A DNA stretch of 64,000 nucleotides, taken from NCBI RefSeq assembly GCF_019468565.1, contig NZ_CP080521.1, positions 6,820,001 to 6,884,000 on the forward strand. The letters are read 5' to 3'. Source of the DNA: Pseudonocardia sp. DSM 110487 (GTDB lineage: Bacteria; Actinomycetota; Actinomycetes; Mycobacteriales; Pseudonocardiaceae). Position numbers and translations under genes: made by a program. Shown here one piece after another: positions 40,535 through 49,545 of the stretch. The notes beneath the pieces were generated by a model. It worked only from the letters and a program-made list of their open reading frames with translations. It was not told the origin of the DNA and ran no database searches. The first letter of the stretch is position 1. The number at the start of each line of letters is the position of its first letter.

Positions 40535-40615
40535 CTGGCCCGCAACAACCCGTCCCAGGGCGGCGCTTCCTCCGCGAACCGCGAATGTCCGCCACCGGCG
40601 ATCATGCCGCGATCA

Positions 40616-43579
40616 CTATGAGCCCCGCCGGCGCGCCAGCTGGGGCCTCGCGCGCATCAGCACCGCGCTCGCCTGCACGCGGCTGTGCACGTGGAGCTTC
40701 GCGTAGATGCGGCTGATGTGGACCCCGACCGTCTTCTCGCTGATGAACAGCCGCTGGGCGATCTCCCGGTTGGTGTGGCCCCCGGCCAGCTCGGTCAGCA
40801 CCTCCAGTTCGCGCGCGGTGAGGGCGGCGAGCTCGTCGTCGGTGGCGATCGGCGCGGCCGGTTCTGGCGCGGGCTCCGCCTCGCCGATGCGCACCCGCGC
40901 CCGGTCCGCGAGGTCGGCGATCTCGACGAGGAGCGGGGCCGCCCCGAGCCGGTTCGCGATCTGCGCGGCGTGGCGCAGCGACTCGGCCGCCACGGCCGAG
41001 TTCGCCCTCGTCGCGAGGAGCGCCTCTGCCCTCCGCAGGTGCGCGTACGCCGCCGGGTAGGGCTGCCTGCTCGCCCGCCAGATCTCGGCGACGCGTTCCC
41101 ACGCCTCCGGATCGGAACTCCCCGCCGCGCGCCCGTCCTCGGCGGCGGACATCTCCACGAACGCGAGCACGACGTCGCGCACGGCGGGCACCGACGCCGC
41201 GGCGATGCGGGCCAGTTCGGCCGCGTGCCGGCGCAGCCGGACGTCCGTGCCGTCGTCGGGCCTGCGCATCGCGAGCCGGGTGAGCTCGGCGCGGGCGCGC
41301 GCGCCGTGCCAGACCAGCGGGGCGACGAGCCAGACGTCGTCGGAACCCCGCTCGACGACGTCGAGCCCGGCCGCGACGTGGTCGAGCGCGAAGTCGGGAC
41401 GTTCCCTCCACATCGCGAGGCCCGCCCACAGCGTGAGCAGCGGGAGCCGGTAGCGCGGGCCGAGCGTGGCGGCCGAGAGCGCGGCCACCGCCTCGAGGTC
41501 GTCCTCCGCGGGGCCGAACCGGCCGCGCCCGGTGTGCAGGCGGGCCCGCGCCAGCCTCAGTTCGAGCGCCTCCGCGCCGGCCGGGGCGAGCTCCCACGCC
41601 TCGGCGATCGTGTCGTCCGCCTCGTCCCAGCGCCCGATGCGGAACAGGCCGTTGGCCGCCACGGCGAGCATCCCCGCTCCGGCGCTGCGCGCGAGCCCCA
41701 GCTCGTGTGCACGGTCGGCGCCTGCGCGGGCGATCGCGATCCCCCGGTCCAGCTCGTTCAGCGGGCCGGACAGCAGCTCGGCGAGGCTGCGGTGGGCCCG
41801 TGCGATCTCCAGTGGCTCGCCCGCCCGCTCGGCCACCGCGATCGACTCCCGCAGCGCGGCCTCGCCCGCCACCGGATCCTGCAGGTAGGCGAGCCCGAAG
41901 CCGAGCGTCGCGAGCGCCCGTGCCTCCTGCACCGTGAGGCCGATCCGGCGGGCGAGTGCCAGCGCGCGCCGGGCGGTCTCGTGGGCCGCGGTGTAGTCGC
42001 CCGCCGTCCAGAGCGCCGACGCGTGGCCGCCGAGCACCTCGGCCCGCTCGCGCTCGGCCCCCTCCTCAGGGAGCGCCGCCGTCGCACGGCCGAACGCCTC
42101 GGCGGCCTCGGCGCCGCGTCCCGCCGCCACCAGGTACTGGCCCGTGCGGGCGTGGAGCAGGGCTGCCTCGACATCGGGCGCTCCGACGTGCACCGGCTCG
42201 AGCAGGTCGAGCCGCTCGGCCAGCAGGGCCACTGCCTGGTCGGCGTCCCCGGCCAGGTGGGCGGCCTCGGCCGCGCGCTCGAGGCACCCGGCCCGTGGGA
42301 CGGGCGGCGCGGCGACCTCGCCCGCGAGCCGGGCGGCGCGCAGCCAGTGCCGGTGTGCTTCCGCGTAGCCGCGCACCCGGTCGGCCGCCTCGGCAGCCGT
42401 CACCGCGGCGGCGGCGGCGCGGTCCCGGTCGCCCGCCTCGTACCAGTGGTGGGCCAGCCGGGCGTCGCCCCCCGGCAGCTCGCGGGGCTCCAGCGCGGTG
42501 GCGTAGCGGCGGTGCAGGTCCATCCGCTCCCCCGGCAGGAGCTCGCCCACCACCACGTCGGTCATCAGCCCGTGCCGCAGCCGGTAGCCGTCGGCCGCGG
42601 CATCCACGACGACCACACCGGCGTCCACGCTCTCGCGGAGGGCGTCGAGCAGCCACGGCCCGCCGTCCAGCACGGCCTCCAGCAGGCGGTGCGGCAGGGG
42701 CCCGTCGGCGAGCGCCACCGCCCGCACCGTCCGCAGCGCCGACGCGGACAGGCGCTCGACGCGGGAGAGCACGAGCTCGCGCAGCGTGGTGGGCAGGCCT
42801 GTGGGGTCGCCGTCCACCGCGGCGCGCAACGTCTCCTCGGCGATGAACGCGTTGCCCGCCGACCGCATCCACACCAGCTCGACGAGATCGGGACGCCCCG
42901 GCTCCACGGCCGCCACCAGACCGGCCACCGCGTCCCGGCTCAGCGGCGGCACCTCGATCGTCCGCACCTGGCGGTGCCGTGCGAGCTCCCGGATCACGGT
43001 TCGGGCGGCGCCTGCCTGCGCCGAGGCGCCCGGCTCGGTCCGGTGCGTGCCCACGAGCAGCACGCGCTCGTCGGCGAGGTTCGCGACGAGGTAGGCGATC
43101 AGGTCGAGCGTGGAGCGGTCCGCCCACTGCACGTCCTCGACCACGAGCACGAGGACCGATTCGAGCGCGAGCCTCAGCACGACGCGGTGCAGGAGCTCGA
43201 GGGTCTGCACGCGGGCGAGCGGGGCGGGCACCGTCGACCGCAGCGCGAGCAGCTCGTCCAGCTGGTCCGACCACGGCGCGAGCAGCAGCCGCACCTGGTC
43301 GCCGCGCGGCGAGCGCAACAACGCGCGCAGTGCGGAGGCCACCGGCCAGAACGGCGGACTCTCCGCGATGTCGGTGGCGGCGCCCAGCAGGACGGTGGCC
43401 CCGGTGTCCTCCGCCCTCGTGACGAGCTCCTGCACGAGGCGCGTCTTCCCGACGCCGGCGTCGCCGCTGAGGAAGATCGTGGACATCCGGCCGTGCCGCA
43501 CCGATTCCAGCGCGGTCATGAGCTCGCCGAGGTCCTCGTCCCGGCCGACCAAGGGGCGCACGGGCCATCGGTCGGTCAC
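40616..43579 (-). CDS. large LuxR-family (LAL) ATP-binding transcriptional regulator
   Basis: The 987-residue protein starts at GTG 43579. It has an N-terminal AAA/STAND ATPase with Walker A FLSGDAGVGKTRLVQEL (Lys45) and VLVLVVEDVQWADRSTLD as Walker B, a long helical TPR-like middle, and a C-terminal LuxR HTH: LTARELEVLTELAGGHTNRE, IAQRLFISEKTVGVHISRIY. This is the MalT/LAL arrangement; such regulators respond to inducers through the ATPase/TPR part. Divergent from a DUF5995 gene, a likely target. The 3' end faces the structured 40-kb intergenic region. Confidence 0.92.
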   Translation of the reverse strand: MTDRWPVRPLVGRDEDLGELMTALESVRHGRMSTIFLSGDAGVGKTRLVQELVTRAEDTGATVLLGAATDIAESPPFWPVASALRALLRSPRGDQVRLLLAPWSDQLDELLALRSTVPAPLARVQTLELLHRVVLRLALESVLVLVVEDVQWADRSTLDLIAYLVANLADERVLLVGTHRTEPGASAQAGAARTVIRELARHRQVRTIEVPPLSRDAVAGLVAAVEPGRPDLVELVWMRSAGNAFIAEETLRAAVDGDPTGLPTTLRELVLSRVERLSASALRTVRAVALADGPLPHRLLEAVLDGGPWLLDALRESVDAGVVVVDAAADGYRLRHGLMTDVVVGELLPGERMDLHRRYATALEPRELPGGDARLAHHWYEAGDRDRAAAAAVTAAEAADRVRGYAEAHRHWLRAARLAGEVAAPPVPRAGCLERAAEAAHLAGDADQAVALLAERLDLLEPVHVGAPDVEAALLHARTGQYLVAAGRGAEAAEAFGRATAALPEEGAERERAEVLGGHASALWTAGDYTAAHETARRALALARRIGLTVQEARALATLGFGLAYLQDPVAGEAALRESIAVAERAGEPLEIARAHRSLAELLSGPLNELDRGIAIARAGADRAHELGLARSAGAGMLAVAANGLFRIGRWDEADDTIAEAWELAPAGAEALELRLARARLHTGRGRFGPAEDDLEAVAALSAATLGPRYRLPLLTLWAGLAMWRERPDFALDHVAAGLDVVERGSDDVWLVAPLVWHGARARAELTRLAMRRPDDGTDVRLRRHAAELARIAAASVPAVRDVVLAFVEMSAAEDGRAAGSSDPEAWERVAEIWRASRQPYPAAYAHLRRAEALLATRANSAVAAESLRHAAQIANRLGAAPLLVEIADLADRARVRIGEAEPAPEPAAPIATDDELAALTARELEVLTELAGGHTNREIAQRLFISEKTVGVHISRIYAKLHVHSRVQASAVLMRARPQLARRRGS

Positions 43580-43724
43580 GCCCCGCGACGCTACTGCCCC
43601 CGTCGATCCGGTGACCAGGCCACCACCCCGTCACGCCGAGAGAGCCGCGGACGAACATGATCGGAGGACGTATCAGGCGCACCTCGGGGTGCTCCTCGAC
43701 TGGAGGAAACGGAAGGAGTTGCCG

Positions 43725-44510
43725 GTGGGAGAGATCACGTACGAGTCGGTGCCGAAGGGGAGCACGCAGCGCCTGGCCGAGCTGGCCGGGGACTCGCCGC
43801 CGACGACCATCCCCGAGGTCATCAGGCGGCTGACGGAGATCCGGGACTACGCGGCGAGCACGTCGCTGCTCGGGGAGAACGACGGCATCGCCGCGTTCTC
43901 GAAGCTCTACCACATCATCACGCGGCGGGTCGGCGAGATGGTCGAGAGCGGGGAGTTCAAGTCCTCGCCGTTCCTGGTGCGGCTCGACATCGAGTTCGCC
44001 GAGCGGTACTTCCAGGCTCTGCGCCGCTACGCCGCCGACATCCACACCGCGCCCGGCGTGTGGCGGGCGCTGTTCGACAACCGCAGCGACCCGAAGGTGC
44101 CGCCGGTGAACTTCGCGGTGCTCGGCGTCAACGCCCACATCAACTACGACCTCGCGCACGCGCTCATCGCGACGTGGCGCCACGTGGAGCCGGACGGCGA
44201 GGGACCGGACAGCGAGCAGTTCCACGACTACCGCGTCATCAACGAGGTGTTCGAGATGGAGATGGACGGGCTGCGCGAGGAGCTCGACTCGATCTTCTCG
44301 AACGGTCCCGACGGCGCGCCGTGGGACGTCGGGGCGAACTGGCTCGCCGACCTCGTCGTCACGTTCACGCGCGACCTCGCGTGGGACGAGGCGAAGCGGG
44401 TGTGGAAGGCGGGCGCGTCCCCCGAGGTATGCAAGGCGTCCGAGCGCAGGCTCGACTCGATGGCGACGTTCCTCGCGGAAGGTGTGCTCCGGCTGCCCCT
44501 GCCGGTCTGA
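43725..44510 (+). CDS. DUF5995 family protein
   Basis: GTG 43725 lies six bases after AAGGAG and yields 261 residues. The DUF5995 hallmark NFAVLGVNAHINYDLAHAL is clear, together with FSKLYHIITRRVGEM, RLDIEFAERYFQALRRYA and a C-terminal LADLVVTFTRDLAWDEAKRVW. It is soluble and mostly helical. No activity is known; conserved His, Asn and Asp suggest a metal or small-molecule site. It is divergent from the LAL regulator and 36 bases ahead of an ABC-F gene. Confidence 0.85.
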   Translation: MGEITYESVPKGSTQRLAELAGDSPPTTIPEVIRRLTEIRDYAASTSLLGENDGIAAFSKLYHIITRRVGEMVESGEFKSSPFLVRLDIEFAERYFQALRRYAADIHTAPGVWRALFDNRSDPKVPPVNFAVLGVNAHINYDLAHALIATWRHVEPDGEGPDSEQFHDYRVINEVFEMEMDGLREELDSIFSNGPDGAPWDVGANWLADLVVTFTRDLAWDEAKRVWKAGASPEVCKASERRLDSMATFLAEGVLRLPLPV

Positions 44511-44546
44511 TAACCGGTCGACCGGGCAGCGCCGCCCCCGCACCAT

Positions 44547-46220
44547 GTGCGGGTGGGTCACATCGAGGCGATGGCCGTCGAGCACCGGTTGCCCGACGGT
44601 CGCACGCTCTTCTCCGACGTCTCCTTTCGCGTCGGGGACGGCCGGAAGGTCGCTCTGGTCGGGCCGAACGGCGCCGGCAAGACCACGCTGCTGCGGATGG
44701 TCGCGGGCGAGCTGACCCCGGTGGCCGGGAGCATCGCGCGCAGTGGCGGGCTCGGGGTGATGCGCCAGTTCATCGGCTCGATCAGCGACGCGAGCAGCCT
44801 CACCGACCTGGCGCTCTCGCTGGCCCCGCCAGCGGTCCGCGCCGCCGGGGAGCGGCTGCGCGCCGCCGAGCGCGCACTCGCCGACGACGAACGCTCCCAG
44901 CTGCGCTACGCCGATGCCCTCGCGGCATGGGGCGAGGCCGGCGGATACGGCGCAGAGGTGGAGTTCGACACGGCCGCCGTCGCGGCGCTCGGCCTGCCCT
45001 GGGACCGGGTGCGCGACCGGCGCGTCGCCACGTTGTCGGGTGGCGAGCAGAAGCGGTTCGCCCTCGAGCTGCTGCTGCGCGGCCCGGACGAGGTGTTGCT
45101 GCTCGACGAGCCGGACAACTTCCTCGACGTGCCCGGCAAGCGCTGGCTGGAGGAGCGCCTCGCGGAGTCGGCCAAGAGCGTGCTGTACGTCAGCCACGAC
45201 CGGGAGCTGCTCGCCCGCACCGCGGAGCGGGTGGTCACGGTGGAGGCGGGATCAGCATGGGTGCACCCTGGCGGCTTCGCGTCCTGGCACGCGGCCCGCG
45301 TCGCCCGCCACGACCGGCTCGACGAGCTGCGCCGCCGCTGGGACGAGGAGCGGGCCAAGCTGGAGCGACTGGTCGTCTACTACAAGACGAAGGCGGCGTT
45401 CAACGACGGCATGGCATCGCGTCTGCAGGCCGCGCGCACCCGGCTGGCCCGCTTCCTCGAAGCGGGCCCGCCGCCGGAGAAGCCGCGTGAGCAGAACGTC
45501 CGGATGCAGCTGCGCGGGGCCCGCACGGGCAAGCGGGCCGTGGTGTGCGAGCAGCTGGAGCTGGCCGGGCTGACCTACCCGTTCGACCTCGAGGTCTGGT
45601 TCGGCGACCGGGTTGCGGTGCTCGGCGGCAACGGCACCGGAAAGTCGCACTTCCTTCGGCTGCTGGCCCGTGGCGGCACCGACCCCGAACCCGGCACCGT
45701 TCCCGCGAGCGGGCTCGCTCTCGCGCCGGTCGGGCACGACGGTGTGGCCCGGCTGGGCGCGCGCGTGCGTCCCGGCCACTTCTCCCAGACCCACGACCGC
45801 CCCGAGCTCGCCGAGCGCACGCCGCTCGACATCCTGGTCGGCGGCGACGCCGACCGGGCGGGCATGACCCGCGGCGACGCGATGAAGGCACTCGCCCGCT
45901 ACGAGCTCGCCGGCCAGGCCGAGCAGCGGTTCGACACCCTCTCCGGGGGCCAGCAAGCACGGCTGCTCGTGCTGCTCCTCGAGCTGTCGGGGGCCACCCT
46001 GCTGCTGCTCGACGAGCCGACGGACAACCTCGACCTCGCCTCGGCCGAGGCGCTCGAGCAGGCGCTCGTCGCGTTCGAGGGCACCGTGCTGGCGGTCACC
46101 CACGACCGCTGGTTCACCCGCGGCTTCGACCGCTTCCTGCTGTTCGCGGGCGACGGCGAGGTGCGGGAGACGCCTGAGCCGGTGTGGGAGGCACAAGACC
46201 GCTCAGCCGTTCGGGTGTGA
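44547..46220 (+). CDS. ABC-F family ATP-binding protein
   Basis: GTG 44547 (or GTG 44553) gives 557 residues with two ATPase domains and no membrane segment. Domain one: LVGPNGAGKTTLLRM, LSGGEQKRFALELLL and LLLDEPDNFLD. Domain two: LGGNGTGKSHFLRLL, LSGGQQARLLVLLLEL and LLLDEPTDNLDL. Between them is a charged helical linker (RRRWDEERAKLERLVVYYK), the P-site tRNA interaction motif of ABC-F proteins. These act on the ribosome in translation quality control or antibiotic protection; which one applies cannot be told. Confidence 0.92.
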   Translation: MRVGHIEAMAVEHRLPDGRTLFSDVSFRVGDGRKVALVGPNGAGKTTLLRMVAGELTPVAGSIARSGGLGVMRQFIGSISDASSLTDLALSLAPPAVRAAGERLRAAERALADDERSQLRYADALAAWGEAGGYGAEVEFDTAAVAALGLPWDRVRDRRVATLSGGEQKRFALELLLRGPDEVLLLDEPDNFLDVPGKRWLEERLAESAKSVLYVSHDRELLARTAERVVTVEAGSAWVHPGGFASWHAARVARHDRLDELRRRWDEERAKLERLVVYYKTKAAFNDGMASRLQAARTRLARFLEAGPPPEKPREQNVRMQLRGARTGKRAVVCEQLELAGLTYPFDLEVWFGDRVAVLGGNGTGKSHFLRLLARGGTDPEPGTVPASGLALAPVGHDGVARLGARVRPGHFSQTHDRPELAERTPLDILVGGDADRAGMTRGDAMKALARYELAGQAEQRFDTLSGGQQARLLVLLLELSGATLLLLDEPTDNLDLASAEALEQALVAFEGTVLAVTHDRWFTRGFDRFLLFAGDGEVRETPEPVWEAQDRSAVRV

Positions 46221-46234
46221 ACCGGGCCACCTTC

Positions 46235-46260
46235 GGGTGATCGACGATCACCCCTATGCT
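46235..46260 (+). promoter_or_regulatory. palindromic operator abutting a -10 element
   Basis: GGGTGATCG-A-CGATCACCC (46235-46253) is a perfect palindrome with 9-base arms. TATGCT (46255-46260) follows at once, 41 bases ahead of GTG 46302. The palindrome would sit in the -35/spacer region, a classic repressor position. Confidence 0.45.
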
Positions 46261-46301
46261 CGCCCTGATCGACACGGAGCGACCCGACGGGGTGACGAAG
46301 A

Positions 46302-47972
46302 GTGGCCGCCTTCTGGGAACCCCTGCTCACGGTGCTGCAGCAGTTCGGGTTGCCCGGCATCCTCGCGACACTGGGACTGTTCATCGCGGCCCTGCTCGGC
46401 AGGCTCTACTCCGGCCGCCGCCGGCTGGTGTGGGAGGAAGAACTCAACACGAAGATCGGGATGGAGCCGTTCGGCGCGCACAACTCGCCCGATCTGAAGT
46501 TGTACAACTCCATCACCGTCCTGGTCGTGAAGTTCCGCAACGCCGGCTGGAGCGCCATCACCCCGTCCGACTACCGGACACGGCCCCAGGTCACGCTGGT
46601 CGGACGCTCCATCGTCGACTTCCGGGCATCAGCGGTGTCCCCCATCGCGCTCGAGGACGAGATCCAGCTGAGGATCGAGAAGGGCGGACGGACCGACGAC
46701 GGCGCTGAGCGGACCGGATGGGTTGTCGGCGCGGCCGCGGGCGGCCAGAACGAGCACGACCAAGCGCGCGTGATCAGGGACGGGCTCACCCAGCAGGACC
46801 TTCGGCAGAGCCTGCCGGCCGCGCTCCAGGCAACCGCGTCGCCCGCCGAGCGGGACGGGCGGCGCAGGCTCATCCTCCCGCCGCTCGCGATCCCGCGCGG
46901 TGGGCAGTTCCGGCTCATCATCTGTTGCCGCGATGACGACCCGGGCCATCGGCAACGGGACTACATCGTCCGGGGCGCCATGGACAACCTGCTGCCGATC
47001 GACCGGCGGATCGTGGAACGCGGACGGAAGCGGAAGGTGTTCTCGCTGACCCGTGTCCTGGCCGCGGCGATCGCCGTGCTGGCCGTCGCACTGGTGGTCG
47101 TGATCGCGGTGCCCCGCACGCCGCCGTCGTTCTGCGGGTCCGGTCCGATCGTCGTGACCGGATCGAGCGCGTTCGTGCCCGTCGTCGCGAAGGCAGCCCG
47201 CCCCTACGTCGCCGCGTGCCCCCAGGCCCAGGTCACCGACGTCGCCTCGTCCAGCCACGAGGGGATCCGTTCGCTGCTGCGACCGGACGCGAAGCGGGAC
47301 ACCACGCTCGTCCTGTCCGACGGCATAGGCGACGACCCGAGCGGCCAGCTGCAGCGTCAGGCGATCGCCGTGCTGCTCTTCGCGGTCGTCGTCAACGACG
47401 ACGCGGGTGTCGACGCGCTGACCGTCGAGCAGATCCGCGCGATCATGGCAGGCCGGGTGACGTCGTGGGCCCAGCTGGGAGGTGCCGACGTGCCGATCCG
47501 GATCGTGGGTCGCGGGCCCGACTCGGGCAGCAGGGCCGCGTTCGAGCGGTACGTCCTGCAGGGGGCCGAGCCCCGGGAGTCGTCCGACAACTGCGTGGAG
47601 CGGGACCGCGTGCCGGCCGATCCCGTCACCCGCTGCGAGCGGTCCTCCACCGAGGAGGTGCTACGGCAGGTCGCCGCCGTACCGGGCGCGATCGGGTACG
47701 CCGACGCCGAGGCGGCGGGCGCCTACCCCGGTCTGACCATCGCCTCGCTCGACGGCGCGGAGGCCTCGCGCGGCAACGCGCGCAACGGCTACCCGTTCTG
47801 GACCGTGGAGTACGCCTACACCTACGGCCGACCGGTGCCCGGCGGGCCGCTGCAGAGCTTCCTCGAGCACCTGTCCGGCGATGCCACGGCCCGGCTGATC
47901 GGCGAGGCGGGCTACGAGCCGTGCGTGCTCTTCGACCGCAGCCTCGACCCGCTGTGTGTGAGCGATCGCTGA
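46302..47972 (+). CDS. two-pass membrane protein with extracytoplasmic PstS-like substrate-binding domain
   Basis: GTG 46302 gives 556 residues. A membrane helix (about 7-33) is followed by YSGRRR and a 210-residue soluble domain, then ERGRKRK and a second helix (about 248-270). The positive flanks place the middle domain in the cytosol and the C-terminus outside. Residues 275-556 resemble phosphate-binding-protein family domains: IVVTGSSAFVPVVAKAARPY, MAGRVTSWAQLGG and GRGPDSGSRAAFERYVL. The cytosolic domain matches nothing I recognise. No PstABC genes are nearby. It may be a ligand sensor or an anchored scavenging protein. Confidence 0.75.
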   Translation: MAAFWEPLLTVLQQFGLPGILATLGLFIAALLGRLYSGRRRLVWEEELNTKIGMEPFGAHNSPDLKLYNSITVLVVKFRNAGWSAITPSDYRTRPQVTLVGRSIVDFRASAVSPIALEDEIQLRIEKGGRTDDGAERTGWVVGAAAGGQNEHDQARVIRDGLTQQDLRQSLPAALQATASPAERDGRRRLILPPLAIPRGGQFRLIICCRDDDPGHRQRDYIVRGAMDNLLPIDRRIVERGRKRKVFSLTRVLAAAIAVLAVALVVVIAVPRTPPSFCGSGPIVVTGSSAFVPVVAKAARPYVAACPQAQVTDVASSSHEGIRSLLRPDAKRDTTLVLSDGIGDDPSGQLQRQAIAVLLFAVVVNDDAGVDALTVEQIRAIMAGRVTSWAQLGGADVPIRIVGRGPDSGSRAAFERYVLQGAEPRESSDNCVERDRVPADPVTRCERSSTEEVLRQVAAVPGAIGYADAEAAGAYPGLTIASLDGAEASRGNARNGYPFWTVEYAYTYGRPVPGGPLQSFLEHLSGDATARLIGEAGYEPCVLFDRSLDPLCVSDR

Positions 47973-47978
47973 CGCGGC

Positions 47979-48176
47979 TCAGACCAGCGAGGTGAAGAAG
48001 GTGATCACCGACTCCGCGCCCTCGCGCAGCAGCGAGCCGATGTCCTGCACCGTGTCCGCCGCGCTGTCCGGGTCGATGAAGACCCAGAACACAAGGAGCG
48101 CGATCACGAGGAGTCCAACGATTCTCTTCACGTACACCCGATTCGTGGCCCGCAGGGATGACGGTTTGCGCTGCAT
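47979..48176 (-). CDS. small single-pass membrane protein
   Basis: The 65-residue product (ATG 48176; GTG 48131 would give 50 residues) has one hydrophobic helix, KRIVGLLVIALLVFWVFID, followed by ADTVQDIGSLLREGAESVITFF. Small actinobacterial membrane proteins with this same pattern are common and uncharacterised. It is convergent to the preceding gene with only six bases between stops. Confidence 0.65.
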   Translation of the reverse strand: MQRKPSSLRATNRVYVKRIVGLLVIALLVFWVFIDPDSAADTVQDIGSLLREGAESVITFFTSLV

Positions 48177-48213
48177 TGTCTACCGCAAGTGACGCGATCG
48201 GGCATAGCGACAC

Positions 48214-49545
48214 TCAGGAGCGAACCGCACCTGTGATCGTCCAGTGATCCCCTCGGGCGCGCAGACCCACCGCGACGAGGCGGATCACCATGAACAGGGC
48301 CAGCCCTGACCAGATGCCGGCGAGGCCCCAGCCGAACGCCAGCGAGGCCCAGATCAGCGGGAGGAACCCGACCACGGCTCCGAGGAGCGTGGACGTCCGC
48401 AGGAACGCCGCGTCGCCCGCACCGAGCAGAACGCCGTCGAGGGCGAACACGACCCCGGCGATCGGCTGCATCGCCGCGAAGAACCACCACGGCACCGGCA
48501 CGGCCGCCAGCACGGCCGGGTCCGGCGTGAACAGCGGCGGCAGCACGCCGGACAAGGCCGCGAACACCACCCCGAAGCCGATACCCAGCACCAGCCCGTA
48601 TCGGGTGACCTGGCCGGCGAGCGCCCTGGCCCTCTCGGCACCGCGGTCGGGCGAGCCCAGCGCGGCGCCGACCAGCGCCTGGGCGGCGATCGCCACCGCG
48701 TCGAGGACGAGCGCCTGGAAGAACCACAGCTGCAGCACGATCTGGTGGGCGGCGATGCTGGCCGCCCCGAACCGGGTGGCGACGGCGGCCGCGGACAGGA
48801 AGCACGCCTGGAAGGCGAGGCTGCGGGCGAGCAGGTCACGCGCGAGTGCCAGCTGCGCGCGCAGCACGGCCGGCACGGGCCGCAGCGACACCTCGCCGGC
48901 CCGGGCCGCCCGCACCAACGCGACCAGGAACAGCGTGGCGCCCACCGTCTGCCCGACGACGTTGGCGATGGCGGATCCGACCAGGCCCAGCCCGGCCCCG
49001 TGCACCAGCACCGGGCAGAGCACGGCCGAGATCCCGTTGCCCGCGAGCACGTAACGCAGCGGGCGGGCGGTGTCCTGCACGCCGCGCATCCAGCCGTTGC
49101 CGGCGAGCGTGACGAGCACCATCGGCGCTCCCCACAGCGCGACGCGCAGCCACGCGGTGGCGGAGTCGGCGATCGCGCCGCCGTCGCCGAGCACCTCGGC
49201 GACCGGCCGGGCCACCAGCTGGCCGACCCCGAGCACCAGCAGCCCGACGGCGAGCGCGAGCCACGTGGCCTGCACACCCTCCCCGACGGCGTCGCCGCCT
49301 CGCCCGGCGCCGTGCAGCCGGGCCGCACGGGAGGTGGTGCCGTACGACAGGAAGTTCATCTGGCTCGTGACCTGGGCGAACACGACCCCGGCTACGGCAA
49401 GCCCCGCCAGGGACACGGCACCGAGCCGCCCGACCACCGCCGTGTCGACGAGCAGGTAGAGCGGTTCGGCGGCGAGGACCGGGAGCGCGGGAGCGGCGAG
49501 CCGCAGCACCTCCCGCGCGGGAACGCGATCCGGCCCTGTGGTCAT
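48214..49545 (-). CDS. MATE family efflux transporter (DinF-like)
   Basis: The 443-residue protein has twelve hydrophobic segments and the MATE repeat features LAAPALPVLAAEPLYLLVDT near the start and AAHQIVLQLWFFQALVLDAV in the second half. ATG 49545 overlaps the methyltransferase stop (ATGA). In actinobacteria a DinF-type MATE gene commonly follows the rbfA/DHH genes, so this is the resumed conserved order. Substrate unknown; cationic drugs or metabolites are usual. Confidence 0.9.
   Translation of the reverse strand: MTTGPDRVPAREVLRLAAPALPVLAAEPLYLLVDTAVVGRLGAVSLAGLAVAGVVFAQVTSQMNFLSYGTTSRAARLHGAGRGGDAVGEGVQATWLALAVGLLVLGVGQLVARPVAEVLGDGGAIADSATAWLRVALWGAPMVLVTLAGNGWMRGVQDTARPLRYVLAGNGISAVLCPVLVHGAGLGLVGSAIANVVGQTVGATLFLVALVRAARAGEVSLRPVPAVLRAQLALARDLLARSLAFQACFLSAAAVATRFGAASIAAHQIVLQLWFFQALVLDAVAIAAQALVGAALGSPDRGAERARALAGQVTRYGLVLGIGFGVVFAALSGVLPPLFTPDPAVLAAVPVPWWFFAAMQPIAGVVFALDGVLLGAGDAAFLRTSTLLGAVVGFLPLIWASLAFGWGLAGIWSGLALFMVIRLVAVGLRARGDHWTITGAVRS

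Larger units (their letters stand above)
39934..40615. other. 680-bp intergenic region with nested palindromes
   Basis: No gene is credible between the convergent sigma and LAL genes. The stretch contains repeats of GGGCCTTCGGYGGC (40019, 40044, inverted 40075-40088), a 26-bp inverted repeat (40055-40080 with 40499-40524), a TGATCA-bounded palindrome (40099-40165) and a nested structure at 40361-40534. Each is listed separately where it stands alone. Confidence 0.7.

Noticed and set aside
40685..43660. A plus-strand open frame of 991 codons opposite the LAL regulator
   Set aside because: It is the antisense shadow of a clearly recognisable LuxR/LAL gene; its translation is low-complexity Arg/His/Gly/Ala.
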